Assembly: GCF_006861775.1 (NCBI RefSeq)
Contig: NZ_VDGG01000010.1
Location: 33,923-97,922 of the forward strand
Source: Psychrobacillus soli
Lineage (GTDB): Bacteria > Bacillota > Bacilli > Bacillales_A > Planococcaceae
Direction of reading: 5' to 3'
Length of the DNA stretch: 64,000 nucleotides
The position numbers and the translations under genes were made by a program. Under the pieces are notes generated by a model. The model saw only the letters and a program-made list of their open reading frames with translations. It searched no databases and was not told the origin of the DNA. Each line of letters starts with the position of its first letter. The first letter of the stretch is position 1. Below are positions 35,936 to 45,792 of this stretch, piece after piece.

Positions 35936-37291
35936 CTATTTTCTATTGGTTTGAAAAAAAAGCGTAATAGTCGTTCCAAGGTTTTCTAAGCTATCCAGTT
36001 CAATCCGTATTTCAATTGCATCGGCTATTTGCTTTGCCATCGTGAGTCCTAGGCCAGATCCACCTTGTTTTCTGCTTCTTGCCTGGTCTACACGGTAAAA
36101 GCGGTCAAAGACATGAGGTAAATCATGCTTTGGAATTCCCATTCCTTTATCTTTAATTTGGATATATGTCTCATCGGATGCTTGACCGACATAAATCGTA
36201 ATTTGATCCTCGCTATATTTTCGAGCATTATCTAAAAAGATATAAAGTAGTTGTTTTAGTTTTTGTGCATCGGTGAAACCAGTTGTTATTTCATTGCTAT
36301 CGACTAATACGTTTCGTAGATAGGTGTTTTGGAATGTGTTTGCAGTTTCTTTGACAAGTTCTGTTATGTTTATTTGTTCTAATTGTATATTCCATTGCTC
36401 TTGCTGCCGAGCCAGTTGTAATAACTGCTCGGTCATTTCTCTCATCCGCACTGCTTCTGAGTAAATGGCATCAATAGATTCTTCAAACAAGTCGGGTCTT
36501 TCCAAACCTCTCCGCTTTAGCAGGTCAGCGTAGTTTTCAATAATTGTAAGGGGAGTTCTTAACTCATGTGAAGCATTGGAAACGAATTGTTCTTGTTTTT
36601 CAAAGTTTGACTGGAGTATATCAATCATATGATTAAACGTTTCTCCCATTTCCACTAGTTCACTTTCCGAAGTTTTTTCCAGTTCTAGTCTTTTAAATTG
36701 AGCACTTTTTTGAATATCTTTCATTGTATCAATCATGGACCTAATTGGTTGGATAATTAATTTACTCAAAACTCTACTAGATAAGAAAACGGGAATCATA
36801 GCGATAATAGTTACTACAATAAGTATGATTCGGAGTATGTTGATCATGTCATCCGTCGCTTGAATACTGCTTGTTACTTGGAGGTTCACAACACTTCCAT
36901 CATTCCAAACGACTGGGTAGGAGACGAACACATAGCGCTTATTTTCGAGGGTCATTACTTCACTAATTTCGCCAGCTAAAAAATGCTTAGGTCGTGATTC
37001 TAATGCTGGCTCGGAAGGGGAAGTAATTTTTGCGTTACTTGTTAAATCATTATTCACTACTCGAATCATCCCGTCGACGGGAACATAGGCAAGAAGCAGT
37101 TGATTAGGGGGAATACTATCCTTCGTCCTTCCGATATCAGCTACAATCTTTTCGACACTAGCTACTGCTCTATTGACTTCGTTTGTCGTCATTAAATGAC
37201 TGAAAAGAAAGTAGATAGAAGCGTTCATAAGGATTAATAAAACAATAAATAACACCGAAGTATATAAATTAATTTTATTTCGAAGTTTCAT
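35936..37291 (-). CDS. Sensor histidine kinase (YkoH/ArlS-like)
   Basis: Two membrane helices (residues about 9-31 and 150-170) enclose a 120-residue extracytoplasmic domain. HAMP follows, then the His-box SNASHELRTPLTIIENYADL (His near 242), N-box LLYIFLDNARKYSE and G boxes KDKGMGIPK and GGSGLGLTMAK. The size and neighbours match B. subtilis YkoH, whose signal is unknown. The ATG overlaps the regulator's stop by four bases, so the two are coupled. Confidence 0.88.
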   Translation of the reverse strand: MKLRNKINLYTSVLFIVLLILMNASIYFLFSHLMTTNEVNRAVASVEKIVADIGRTKDSIPPNQLLLAYVPVDGMIRVVNNDLTSNAKITSPSEPALESRPKHFLAGEISEVMTLENKRYVFVSYPVVWNDGSVVNLQVTSSIQATDDMINILRIILIVVTIIAMIPVFLSSRVLSKLIIQPIRSMIDTMKDIQKSAQFKRLELEKTSESELVEMGETFNHMIDILQSNFEKQEQFVSNASHELRTPLTIIENYADLLKRRGLERPDLFEESIDAIYSEAVRMREMTEQLLQLARQQEQWNIQLEQINITELVKETANTFQNTYLRNVLVDSNEITTGFTDAQKLKQLLYIFLDNARKYSEDQITIYVGQASDETYIQIKDKGMGIPKHDLPHVFDRFYRVDQARSRKQGGSGLGLTMAKQIADAIEIRIELDSLENLGTTITLFFQTNRK

Positions 37292-37992
37292 GTTGCATCC
37301 TTTAAGACGTAGCCGACGCCTCTAACTGTGTGGATAAGTGCTTGATCATATCCTGCATCTATTTTTTTTCGTAAGTACCGAATGTATACATCTACTATTT
37401 TCGTTTCTCCATCATAATCATAGCCCCAAACCACTTCTAAAATTTGATTTCGTTCTAAAACTTGCCGCTTATTTTTCAATAAGTATAAAAGTAAATCATA
37501 TTCTTTAGGTGTTAACTCAATATCGTTTTCTTTTCGTATGACTTCGCGTGTTTTCTCATTTACCTTCAAATCCCCAGCATGCAACCATTCATCTTGCACC
37601 ACTTCTGCGGTGGAAGTTGTAACTTGCTTCATTCGTAAGACTGCTCGAATTCGTGCAAGTAATTCTTCCATTCGGAAAGGCTTTGTAATGTAATCGTTAG
37701 CACCGAGATCTAAACCAGATACTTTATCTTCAATCGAATCTTTAGCTGTAAGCAAAATAACCGGGATGAAGGAATCTTTTAATCGAATACGACGAAGTAA
37801 CTCGATTCCACTCATACCGGGTAGCATTACATCTAATAATATTAAATCCCAGCTTCGCGAACGATAAACTTCAAAAGCGTCATGACCATCCATGGCTTTA
37901 CCTACTTCATATCCTTCATAATCAAGTTCGATTTCCAGTAATCTTAAAATTTTTTCTTCATCTTCTACAACTAAAATAGATTCTTTGGACAA
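37288..37992 (-). CDS. OmpR-family response regulator (YkoG-like)
   Basis: The receiver has VVEDEEK near residue 8, phospho-acceptor in LILLDVMLPGMSG (Asp near 53) and Lys in ANDYITKPF. The C-terminal winged helix has ELTPKEYDLLLYLLKNK and VDVYIRYLRKKID. It starts with TTG at 37992 after GGGGTGGA. With the next gene it forms a two-component system whose likely targets are the two PepSY genes downstream. Confidence 0.9.
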   Translation of the reverse strand: MSKESILVVEDEEKILRLLEIELDYEGYEVGKAMDGHDAFEVYRSRSWDLILLDVMLPGMSGIELLRRIRLKDSFIPVILLTAKDSIEDKVSGLDLGANDYITKPFRMEELLARIRAVLRMKQVTTSTAEVVQDEWLHAGDLKVNEKTREVIRKENDIELTPKEYDLLLYLLKNKRQVLERNQILEVVWGYDYDGETKIVDVYIRYLRKKIDAGYDQALIHTVRGVGYVLKDAT

Positions 37993-38091
37993 AAGCTATT
38001 CCACCCCTTGTTCTAGATCAATGTCTATATTCTACATTACTCGGGTGCATAATAAAAAGAAGTTGATATAAAATTATGTAAATAGCTCAAT

Positions 38092-38128
38092 TGATTGATC
38101 ACGTACCAATTGAGCTATACTTACTTTT
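38092..38128. other. Perfect 12-bp inverted repeat in a gene-free stretch
   Basis: ATAGCTCAATTG (38092-38103) and CAATTGAGCTAT (38117-38128) are exact inverted copies with a 13-base spacer. The plus strand continues ACTTACTTTTTC, a poor T run. It lies in the 403-base gap between the regulator and the coiled-coil gene, where I see no gene; it may be an operator or a terminator. Confidence 0.55.
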
Positions 38129-38395
38129 TCATTTTAGACATGAATCTACATAGTGAGACGATAGGAGGTGGTAGTTTTTTGTGATCAATTAACAGAATTC
38201 AATTGAGATAAGTCTTGTGCAATCTGCTATATAATCACCTCCGAATTGCAAGTTTTCTCTCCTGTTAGAGAGATTAATATACTATATTAAATCTATTTGC
38301 TAATGCTTAGGTTCCTATCTTGAATAGAAAAAATCCTTTTTGTAAAAGTAAACTAAGGAAAGTGATTTTGAGTAAACTATCTATTACTTGTTTAG

Positions 38396-39061
38396 TTAGA
38401 TAGTTTGGGGGAGGGTGGATAAAAGTGTATTTATGCTTCCTTTTACTTGTAAGACACTTTCTAATAAATTTTTCACTTCTTCAAAAGCTTCATCTAGCTG
38501 TAATTCTTGCTGTTTCATGTTTTTTAGAATGATTTCATTTAATTTCTGGAGTGTCTCTTGTTTCTCCAAGGATGTTTGGTTATCTAGTTGGTTTTTTTGC
38601 AGTTGATTCCAAATGGTTTCCAAATAGTTATCGTGTTTGTTAACGCTTTGTTGCAGTCTGTTTAATAATTCATACTGTTTATGTGATCGTTTCGTGAGTA
38701 ACTTATTAAAATTATCCTGCTTATTTATATGTTCATTCATTGTAAGAAGGGAGTGCTCTTGTTTTTTTATATAGCTTTTGTAACTGTTAGATGTTCGAGC
38801 CATTTCAAGAAAAATATCTCTTAGATGCAGGTAATTTTGTCTCTGGATTTTCTTTTGAAGGTTAAAAGCTTGTTCTTGCTTACGAATATCTCCTAATATT
38901 GTTTGACATGTATTTTCTAGTTGGGTAATGCAGTTCATCACATGAAGATTAGCGGCTTTTTGCTCTTCTAAAGAATCTTTGTATTGATCCGTAACAAAAA
39001 GACGCTGGTCCTTATTCATTGCAAGCGCTGTGGAAAATATCTGTACCTTTGACTCTTTCAT
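38396..39061 (-). CDS. Coiled-coil hypothetical protein
   Basis: I do not recognise this 221-residue protein. It is almost wholly helical, rich in Gln, Lys, Leu and Asn, with many evenly spaced QE, QK and HK pairs and no membrane segment or signal peptide. This is typical of a long coiled coil. The ATG at 39061 has AAAGGAG eight bases upstream. It is a single gene. A structural role in the sporulating cell or coat is possible but unsupported. Confidence 0.72.
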   Translation of the reverse strand: MKESKVQIFSTALAMNKDQRLFVTDQYKDSLEEQKAANLHVMNCITQLENTCQTILGDIRKQEQAFNLQKKIQRQNYLHLRDIFLEMARTSNSYKSYIKKQEHSLLTMNEHINKQDNFNKLLTKRSHKQYELLNRLQQSVNKHDNYLETIWNQLQKNQLDNQTSLEKQETLQKLNEIILKNMKQQELQLDEAFEEVKNLLESVLQVKGSINTLLSTLPQTI

Positions 39062-39288
39062 TTCTACATACTCCTTTTAAAAGTAACTGGTCGACATACC
39101 TTATGTTATGTGCCTACTTCTGTTTGGGTGAAGAATTCGCTGTAGCTTATTCAGAGCCAAGTTGTTGTCGAATGTTTGGATTTGGAAGGAAATTGGTGTT
39201 TTTTGTCGAATATAAATGTAAATCAATAAATAAAATTGGTTGCATTGGCATACTTTAAAAGAGGAAGAAATTAACTGGGGGGAGTAGT

Positions 39289-39936
39289 TTGAAAAAGGAA
39301 GAATTTGAAGCGCTAAATCCGTTTTACTCCATTTGGCTTTCTACAAGAGAAACGATTCGTTATGTGCTAGATTATAAGGATTTAAGATATTCGTTAACGA
39401 TAGCCGCTATTGCAGGTATACCTAGTGCAATAAATGCTGCAGATAAGTTGTGGGAACGTTTTGATATTTCATTGTGGTTAATGCTAATCGGCATTATTGT
39501 ACTTGGTCCTTTACTTAGTTTAGTTGGGGTGTATATTGGAGCCGCAATTTACACATGGATAGGGAAATTGTTTGGAGGTATAGGTAAGTACAAAGAGATG
39601 CTTCAGGCCATTGGAATAGTAATGGTTACACAAATTTGGATGGCTCCGTTTTGGATATTATCCGCTATTTTTGTTTATAATGATTTCCTAGTAATTGATG
39701 TAGTTTCGGGGATTAATCCAGGTGCAATTATTTGGTTTATCATTTCATCTTTAATCACGATTACGTTTTCCATTTGGGTGATTATCATCCAAAGTAAAGC
39801 AATTGGTGAAGTCCACCAGTTTTCTAGTTGGAAAGGATTTGCGACATTAATCATTCCTTCTATCGTAATTGGTATTATTGTATTTATAATTACAATCATC
39901 ATTGTATTTTCATTTATTGGAGCTTCCACATACTAA
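39289..39936 (+). CDS. Yip1-family membrane protein
   Basis: The 215-residue protein begins with the Yip1-typical cytoplasmic stretch FYSIWLSTRETIRYVLDYKD and then has five hydrophobic segments (about 33-50, 63-90, 108-128, 143-165, 182-208). The Yip1 domain is widespread in Firmicutes with no settled function. Translation starts at TTG (39289) after a GGGGGGAG site. Its own terminator follows. Confidence 0.8.
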   Translation: MKKEEFEALNPFYSIWLSTRETIRYVLDYKDLRYSLTIAAIAGIPSAINAADKLWERFDISLWLMLIGIIVLGPLLSLVGVYIGAAIYTWIGKLFGGIGKYKEMLQAIGIVMVTQIWMAPFWILSAIFVYNDFLVIDVVSGINPGAIIWFIISSLITITFSIWVIIIQSKAIGEVHQFSSWKGFATLIIPSIVIGIIVFIITIIIVFSFIGASTY

Positions 39937-39943
39937 AACTTTC

Positions 39944-39994
39944 AAAGTGCTAACACTTTAACTATTTTGAATAGTGAAGTTTTGGCGCTTTTTT
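39944..39994 (+). terminator. Terminator of the Yip1 gene
   Basis: AAGTGCTAACACTT pairs imperfectly with AAGTTTTGGCGCTT, with an inner ACTATT-TTG-AATAGT stem, then six T. Confidence 0.72.
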
Positions 39995-40072
39995 CATGTT
40001 ATTATGGAAACAATAGAGGGTAATGTTTAAAAGAAAATATATAAAGTGAGGATTACATAGGAGGATAAAGCA

Positions 40073-40768
40073 ATGAGACAAATTATTGCAATGGGGGGCG
40101 GCGGTTTTTCAATGGAACCGGAAAACCCATTATTAGATCGATATATATTGAAGCAATCATCCAAAAAAAGACCCAAAATTTGTTTTATCGGAACAGCTAG
40201 TGGGGATGCAGATAGTTATATTGAAAAGTTTTATCATTTTTTTCAACAAGAAGTATGTGAACCGACACATTTATCTTTATTTAAACCTCCTACGCGTGAT
40301 ATTCAGAAATTCATCCTGGAACAGGACATTTTATATGTAGGTGGTGGCAACACCAAAAATCTAATGGTTCTTTGGAAAGAGTGGGAACTAGACATAGCTA
40401 TTCGACAAGCTTATAACAATGGAACCATTTTATCAGGTATTAGTGCCGGCTCGCTGTGTTGGTTTGAAGAAGGGGTGACGGATTCATACGGTGACGAACT
40501 GGAGCCTATTTCTTGTCTTGGATTAATAAGCGGAAGCAATTGTCCACATTATGATGGAGAGGAAGATAGACGTCCTGTTTATCAAAAATTTATCGAAGAA
40601 GGCATTATTGGGGCGGGATACGCTGCCGATGATGGTGTTGCCCTACATTTTGTTAATGAAAAATTAAAAGATGTAGTGAGCTCTCGTCCACAAGCAAATG
40701 GATATCATGTGGATACGGGCATAGAAACAAAGTTATCCACAACATATTTAGGTACTGAACATCAATAG
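40073..40768 (+). CDS. Peptidase E / S51-family serine peptidase
   Basis: The 231-residue protein has the S51 nucleophile elbow SGISAGSLCWFE near residue 125 and the upstream YVGGGNTKNL near 87. Peptidase E cleaves Asp-Xaa dipeptides; relatives act on cyanophycin. It most resembles Bacillus YgaJ-type members. It has a strong AGGAGG start and lies 88 bases before an MFS gene on the same strand; no operon link is certain. Confidence 0.85.
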   Translation: MRQIIAMGGGGFSMEPENPLLDRYILKQSSKKRPKICFIGTASGDADSYIEKFYHFFQQEVCEPTHLSLFKPPTRDIQKFILEQDILYVGGGNTKNLMVLWKEWELDIAIRQAYNNGTILSGISAGSLCWFEEGVTDSYGDELEPISCLGLISGSNCPHYDGEEDRRPVYQKFIEEGIIGAGYAADDGVALHFVNEKLKDVVSSRPQANGYHVDTGIETKLSTTYLGTEHQ

Positions 40769-40856
40769 AAGAAAGATGATTCCTGAAAACATATCGAATT
40801 ACATTGAGATAATAAATTGTAATGTGTAGTTTTTGATAAAGAGGCGATTTTTAGAA

Positions 40857-42044
40857 ATGGATTATATACAAAAAGGAACGCGAGATTTTAAAAAAACGAA
40901 TTTGGCTTTATTTGCAGCGGGGTTTATTACATTTGCTAATTTATATAGTACACAGGCTGTGCTCCCAGAGTTTTCAAGGGAATTTCAAATTTCTCCTGCT
41001 GTGGCGAGTTTGTCCTTGTCCTTTGCGACTTTTGCATTAGCGATTAGCCTCGTGATTTTTGGATCGCTTTCAGAGGCATGGGGACGTAAACGATTGATGA
41101 CGCTTTCTATTGTTTCGGCATCTGTTTTAACATTGGCAATAGCTTTTTCTCCTAGTTTTGAATTTCTCCTCGTTTTGAGGGTCATTCAAGGAATCACATT
41201 TGCAGGTCTTCCCGCTATTGCGATGGCATACTTAGGGGAAGAAGTGGAGGCGAAGAGTCTCGGAGTTGCTATGGGTCTTTATATTAGTGGTAACTCGGTT
41301 GGAGGATTAGCTGGTCGTATTATTATGGGGACGATGACCGACTTGTTTAGTTGGAAAGTTGGAATGATTTTTCTTGGACTTCTGAGCATTGCGATTAGCA
41401 TTTACTTTGTTGTAGCCTTGCCTAATTCTAAGCATTTTGAACCGCGAAAATTACAGTTTAAAGCGTTGGTAAGTTCACTACTAGCGCATTTAAAAGATCT
41501 AAAAATGCTGTGTCTTTTCGGTATTGGCTTTACATTGATGGCGAGTTTTGTTTCTTTGTATAACTATATTAGTTTTAAGCTACTTGCTCCTCCGTATTCA
41601 TTGAGTACGACAATTGTTGGCTGGATTTTTATTATTTATTTGGTTGGAACGTTTAGTTCTACATGGTTCGGTAGCCTTGCTGATCGTTATGGACGTCCTA
41701 ACGTCTTGATAACAGGTATTCTTATCATGTTTGCGGGTAGTCTTATTACACTAGATATTCATCTGGTACTTAAAATTGTTGGGATTACAATATTTACTTT
41801 TGGTTTCTTTGGTGCACATTCGATTGCAAGCGGTTGGGTGAGTCATCGAGCAAACCATGATAAGGCACAAGCTTCTTCCCTTTATTTATTTTTTTATTAT
41901 TTTGGCTCGAGTATCGGTGGAACTACGGGAGGTGTTTTTTGGGAGAAGTTTGGCTGGGTTGGCGTCATTGGCTTAATCGCTTGTTTTCTCCTAGGTGCAA
42001 TTGTTCTTTCGTACTGCCTTCGTCGTTTTTTAGAGCGTGAATGA
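40857..42044 (+). CDS. MFS transporter (YnfM-like, 12 membrane segments)
   Basis: The protein has 12 hydrophobic segments, motif A variants GSLSEAWGRKRLM near residue 70 and GSLADRYGRPNV near 280, and the family start FITFANLYSTQAVLPEFSREF. It belongs to the drug/metabolite efflux-type MFS related to YnfM and YgaY; the substrate is unknown. An in-frame start at 40833 exists, but AAGAGG at 40839-40844 points to the ATG at 40857. Confidence 0.85.
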   Translation: MDYIQKGTRDFKKTNLALFAAGFITFANLYSTQAVLPEFSREFQISPAVASLSLSFATFALAISLVIFGSLSEAWGRKRLMTLSIVSASVLTLAIAFSPSFEFLLVLRVIQGITFAGLPAIAMAYLGEEVEAKSLGVAMGLYISGNSVGGLAGRIIMGTMTDLFSWKVGMIFLGLLSIAISIYFVVALPNSKHFEPRKLQFKALVSSLLAHLKDLKMLCLFGIGFTLMASFVSLYNYISFKLLAPPYSLSTTIVGWIFIIYLVGTFSSTWFGSLADRYGRPNVLITGILIMFAGSLITLDIHLVLKIVGITIFTFGFFGAHSIASGWVSHRANHDKAQASSLYLFFYYFGSSIGGTTGGVFWEKFGWVGVIGLIACFLLGAIVLSYCLRRFLERE

Positions 42045-42102
42045 AACGACATTTACTAGCCATATTAAAAGGGAACAAATGATAGGAAAAGGGGCTTTTA
42101 AT

Positions 42103-42297
42103 ATGTCTAGTGAAAATTATAAAAAAGCGAGTAAATACACGAATTCGTTAAATCCGAACGCTAAAAACAAAAACGTGAAGGAAGAAATTTCGATTGAGCT
42201 AGCTGAGTTTGACAGCTTGTTACCGAAGCAGGAACCGATGACACCGAACCAACGTAAAGAAGGTTTGGCAGATAAAATGTACAAAGATAAAGGCTAA
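42103..42297 (+). CDS. Small hypothetical protein (64 residues)
   Basis: The frame extends to 42037 overlapping the MFS gene, but the ATG at 42103 follows GGAAAAGGGG and is the likely start. The product is hydrophilic and Asn/Lys-rich (YKKASKYTNSLNPNAKNKN), resembling small spore- or stress-associated proteins in tone only. I do not recognise a family. Confidence 0.6.
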   Translation: MSSENYKKASKYTNSLNPNAKNKNVKEEISIELAEFDSLLPKQEPMTPNQRKEGLADKMYKDKG

Positions 42298-42314
42298 TGA
42301 GGCACAAGAAGAAA

Positions 42315-42352
42315 GGGCTATCCACAAGTCATTTTTGACAAGTGGATAGCCC
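42315..42352. terminator. Convergent hairpin between the small ORF and the Ter operon
   Basis: GGGCTATCCAC pairs perfectly with GTGGATAGCCC. It serves both strands, with only weak T runs. Confidence 0.7.
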
Positions 42353-42368
42353 TAAATTCGTTGTCGTT

Positions 42369-42947
42369 TTAGTTTAGTCCAAATTCGTTAATTAATGCAG
42401 CTAACCCACCTTGGAAGCCGCTACCGATTGCATTGAACTTCCATTCGTTGTTGTGTCGGTAGATTTCACCGACTACGAGCGCTGTTTCAATTGAAAAGTC
42501 TTCACCTAAATCATAACGAACGATTTCTTCATTCGTATCTTCGTTGACAATTCGAATAAAAGCATTGGAAACTTGCCCAAAGTTTTGTTTACGCTGATCT
42601 GCATCGTGAATAGTAACTGTAAAAACGACTTTTTGTACCACACTAGGAACAATAGGTAATTTTACAAGTAATTGTTCGTCATCTCCATCGCCGACTCCAG
42701 TACGGTTATCCCCAGTGTGGATAACAGATCCTTCTTCGCTTTGTAAATTATTATAAAAGATAAAACTTTTCTCATTAAAAGCTTTTCCATTACCGTCCAC
42801 GATGAAAGCGGATGCATCTAGGTCAAAATCTTCACCGCCACTGTATCTATTTGTATCCCAGCCCAATCCGACTAAGACATTTTTTAAACCTGGATTCGTT
42901 TTCGTTAAATCAATTTTTTGACCCTTTGAAAGGTTAATAACTGACAT
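42369..42947 (-). CDS. terD: TerD-family stress protein (third copy, distal end of the Ter operon)
   Basis: The 192-residue TerD protein has the calcium-binding signature [20 protein letters not shown] near residue 29 and [16 protein letters not shown] near 77, plus the closing [20 protein letters not shown]. TerD proteins bind calcium and are linked to tellurite, phage and cell-envelope stress. It is close to the copy at 50272. It is the last gene of the operon, 112 bases after telA, with a 16-bp hairpin in between. Confidence 0.93.
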   Translation of the reverse strand: MSVINLSKGQKIDLTKTNPGLKNVLVGLGWDTNRYSGGEDFDLDASAFIVDGNGKAFNEKSFIFYNNLQSEEGSVIHTGDNRTGVGDGDDEQLLVKLPIVPSVVQKVVFTVTIHDADQRKQNFGQVSNAFIRIVNEDTNEEIVRYDLGEDFSIETALVVGEIYRHNNEWKFNAIGSGFQGGLAALINEFGLN

Positions 42948-43015
42948 GTTGTTTCCTCCTCATCCATTTTGTTAATCAAATGCGCCTTGACATATTTGCT
43001 TACGCTGCAGACTTT

Positions 43016-43057
43016 AACTTTATTCAGTAGGGATTTGAACGCCTACTGAATAAAGTT
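43016..43057. other. Perfect 16-bp stem-loop between telA and the last terD
   Basis: AACTTTATTCAGTAGG and CCTACTGAATAAAGTT are exact inverted copies with a 10-base loop, two bases after the telA stop. No T run follows, so an RNA-stabilising, processing or partial-termination role fits better than full termination. Confidence 0.7.
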
Positions 43058-43059
43058 AA

Positions 43060-44136
43060 TTATTTTCTTTGACCGTCCTCGTATTTCTTTTGTAGCTCTT
43101 CTAGTCGAAGGCGACCTTGTTCTCTCATTTTGCGATTTTCTTCTTCGATCGCTTTTGTTTCGTTCATCCCACGCATAATCGTATCCCATGTTTGTTCGAT
43201 TGTTTCGATTTTAATGCTTGGTTGCCCGGACATTCTAGCGATATCCACACTTTGTTTCGAAATATCATTGGCATTGCGAAGGAGCATTTCATTTGTTCGG
43301 CGATCTAATTCACTCATTGATTGTGCTACAAGGTTTTGTCTTTTTGCAGAAATGGCATTAATCAGTCCGGTTTTAAAAATCGGAATAGTTGTTACAAACG
43401 CTGAGTTTATCTTCCCGATTAGCTTTGTATTACCGCGTTGAAGCATTCTAATTTGTGGTGCGGATTGATAGGAAACTTGTTTAGCCATTTCTAAATCATA
43501 AATTCGTTGATCGAGTAGTTCAATTGCGTTTTGTAGGCTATTTAGTTCCATTAACACAAGCTGATCACCAGATTCTGCTTTTTGTTGTAAATTAGGGACA
43601 AGCTGTCTTAACTGGTTTACTTTAAGTTCACCTGCTACGATATATTTTTCTAATTCCATAAAGTAGTTAAAGTTTTTATCGTACAATTCTTCTAGTGTAG
43701 CTGTTGAGCTTTTCATCTCTTTTTCGTATTTTGTTATTTCTACAAATACTTTATCGATTTCACTGCCCATCGTTTGGTATTTGTTAAATAACTTTTCGAT
43801 GATTTTTTCACCTTGTTTAAATATTTTACCGAAGAAAGAAGGCTTTTCAACGAAATCCTTTTTGTCGAATTTATCCATAATTTTACCGAGCTGTTTTAAA
43901 AGTTCGCTTGATTCTTCCATACTGCTCGATTTAATAGTACTTAAAATTTTTCCTGTAAATGTGGATATTTCATTTGCAGGTTCACGTCCGAACTCTAAAA
44001 GCTCGATTTGGTTTTTAGGATCTATTCTAGCTACTAGTTGTAATACTTGAGGGTCTCTTTTCAGTTGTGCTTTTAAATCGGTACTTTCCTCTAATAACTG
44101 CTCTTGTTGGTCTATTTCTAACTTTTGTAGTTCCAT
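43060..44136 (-). CDS. telA: TelA-family toxic-anion resistance protein (YceH-like)
   Basis: The 358-residue, largely helical cytoplasmic protein matches TelA: QNAIELLDQRIYDLEMAKQ near 210, QIRMLQRGNTKLIGKINSAF near 235, and LLRNANDISKQS near 290. TelA/YceH contributes to resistance against tellurite, nisin and other envelope stress by an unknown mechanism. A strong AGGAGG start lies 18 bases after yceG, its usual partner. Confidence 0.93.
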   Translation of the reverse strand: MELQKLEIDQQEQLLEESTDLKAQLKRDPQVLQLVARIDPKNQIELLEFGREPANEISTFTGKILSTIKSSSMEESSELLKQLGKIMDKFDKKDFVEKPSFFGKIFKQGEKIIEKLFNKYQTMGSEIDKVFVEITKYEKEMKSSTATLEELYDKNFNYFMELEKYIVAGELKVNQLRQLVPNLQQKAESGDQLVLMELNSLQNAIELLDQRIYDLEMAKQVSYQSAPQIRMLQRGNTKLIGKINSAFVTTIPIFKTGLINAISAKRQNLVAQSMSELDRRTNEMLLRNANDISKQSVDIARMSGQPSIKIETIEQTWDTIMRGMNETKAIEEENRKMREQGRLRLEELQKKYEDGQRK

Positions 44137-44154
44137 TTCTTTTTCCTCCTCATA

Positions 44155-45768
44155 CTAGCGAAACTTTTTAAAGATTTTTTGTACGACGCTCGGATTTTTA
44201 AATGGTTCATTAAAACTTCGATCATCCATCCAATGTAAGTCAAAAGTACCTTCCTGTACCCATTTTTCAATGTCCAGATGACCTTTTGGGTTAACGATGA
44301 CGACGTCAAGTCCTAATAAATGCATCATACATAATGCGTTTGCGTCGGCTCTACTTAACTCCGGACCATTTTCCTCATTGTAGAGAAAGATGGTAGGAAC
44401 GAATTGTGGATAGTCAAAAGTTTGCAAAAGGCGAATTACAAAATTCGGTAAAACCATTGATTGAGCAAATGCATATAACTGAAGATCTTCCATTGTTTCA
44501 CTTCCTTGGCGAAGTAAAATTGGATCTTCGGCATGTTTTGCAATGGCTTCCCCAATGACAGTTTGGGTTCCTACAGGTAGTTTATCGTATGTCCACCAAT
44601 TGGCAGCTCTCATTTTTTCGGGATTTAGTATGCCGTTTGCTCCTAGTGCATCTCGATAATGAAATAATTGATTTGTTTTTTGCTCTTTTGTGAATGGAAA
44701 ATGCCGAATGACATGTGTATCTTCACGTTCAGTTAAAGAGTGCACATTATTCCAGAAGCGTTTTCGGTTTTTATCAATTCCCATCATTTTAGCAAACACA
44801 ACGGGGATCGTTACTTGTTTGTTGCTTACCTCGAAATAAGGACGAATCATTGCTCTTTCTTTTGCGATTAAAAATACTTCATCCTCCGTCGTTTTTAACC
44901 GGATAGAGTTTGTGGAAAAAGATTTAAATTGGAACGGTTTATATAGTCCTGAATTTTCATGATGTAATAGTTCATTAATTTCTTGCGTTGCTTTAAATGC
45001 AACAGTTCCTGCAATTTTCGGCATTTCATCTGGTAATGGTTTTAATTCCGTTTCTATTTTGGGGAATCGATAGCTATGTTCTGCATCAATTCCTAGCATT
45101 TGTTTTGGCCATGGCTCATCAGAAGGATTAAACAGCACGACATGAAAGCCGAAGTTAGCTAAATATGTAAGGAACCACTTTTCACTTGGTGTAGCATTCC
45201 CATACCAAAGATATCCAGGAAGTCCTGTTTTAAAGTCTATTTTTTCTATAACAGGCTCAACATGATTGAAAATCCATTTCACAAGATCTGTCGTAATCCG
45301 CCGATACTCATGATGTAGTGTACCTTCCGCATAAGTAGCTTGAAGCTTCTTCAATATATCTATCAATGTTGTTCTAATTCTTCTATTTAGACCTGCATCT
45401 TTTAGGGTAGGTAGTAATGAATACCCATCTAAAAAGGCAACCATACGATTTGGAGATAATCCTTTTTCTTTTCGATGCATATCGAATAGTTGGTTGATCG
45501 AGCGTAACCTATCTGCTGTGATTTCCTTATTAAGCGCATCAGAGAGGATTGTTAACATGCCAGAAGATTCGTTTACTTGTGTATGCAGGAAAGAGAAATA
45601 TTCATCTTCATCTAAGGACATTCCGACGTATTGGCACACTAATTGAGGGTAAGTTAGTCGTTCCCCGTCAATAGAAACTTGCGTAGGATCTCCTAAAGAG
45701 TCTTTTAACCAATTTCCAATATTGGATGAATCCCACGAGTTCATCCGTTTTGGATTTAAATTCACCAT
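44155..45768 (-). CDS. yceG: YceG-family Ter-system protein
   Basis: The 537-residue protein matches B. subtilis YceG, the constant partner of TelA: an N-terminal GNWLKDSLGDP, the PGYLWYGNATPSEKWFL stretch near residue 190, and the LLGLDVVIVNPKGHLDIE segment near 490. Its role is unknown. It follows the HAD gene and carries the motif IFLYNEENGPELSRADANAL, perhaps part of a substrate site. Confidence 0.9.
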   Translation of the reverse strand: MVNLNPKRMNSWDSSNIGNWLKDSLGDPTQVSIDGERLTYPQLVCQYVGMSLDEDEYFSFLHTQVNESSGMLTILSDALNKEITADRLRSINQLFDMHRKEKGLSPNRMVAFLDGYSLLPTLKDAGLNRRIRTTLIDILKKLQATYAEGTLHHEYRRITTDLVKWIFNHVEPVIEKIDFKTGLPGYLWYGNATPSEKWFLTYLANFGFHVVLFNPSDEPWPKQMLGIDAEHSYRFPKIETELKPLPDEMPKIAGTVAFKATQEINELLHHENSGLYKPFQFKSFSTNSIRLKTTEDEVFLIAKERAMIRPYFEVSNKQVTIPVVFAKMMGIDKNRKRFWNNVHSLTEREDTHVIRHFPFTKEQKTNQLFHYRDALGANGILNPEKMRAANWWTYDKLPVGTQTVIGEAIAKHAEDPILLRQGSETMEDLQLYAFAQSMVLPNFVIRLLQTFDYPQFVPTIFLYNEENGPELSRADANALCMMHLLGLDVVIVNPKGHLDIEKWVQEGTFDLHWMDDRSFNEPFKNPSVVQKIFKKFR

Positions 45769-45792
45769 GGGTTCTCCCCCTATTCATACCTA

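Noticed and set aside
38163..38245. AGGAGGTGG and its complement, suggesting a small gene
   Set aside because: Frames after both sites stop within a few codons.
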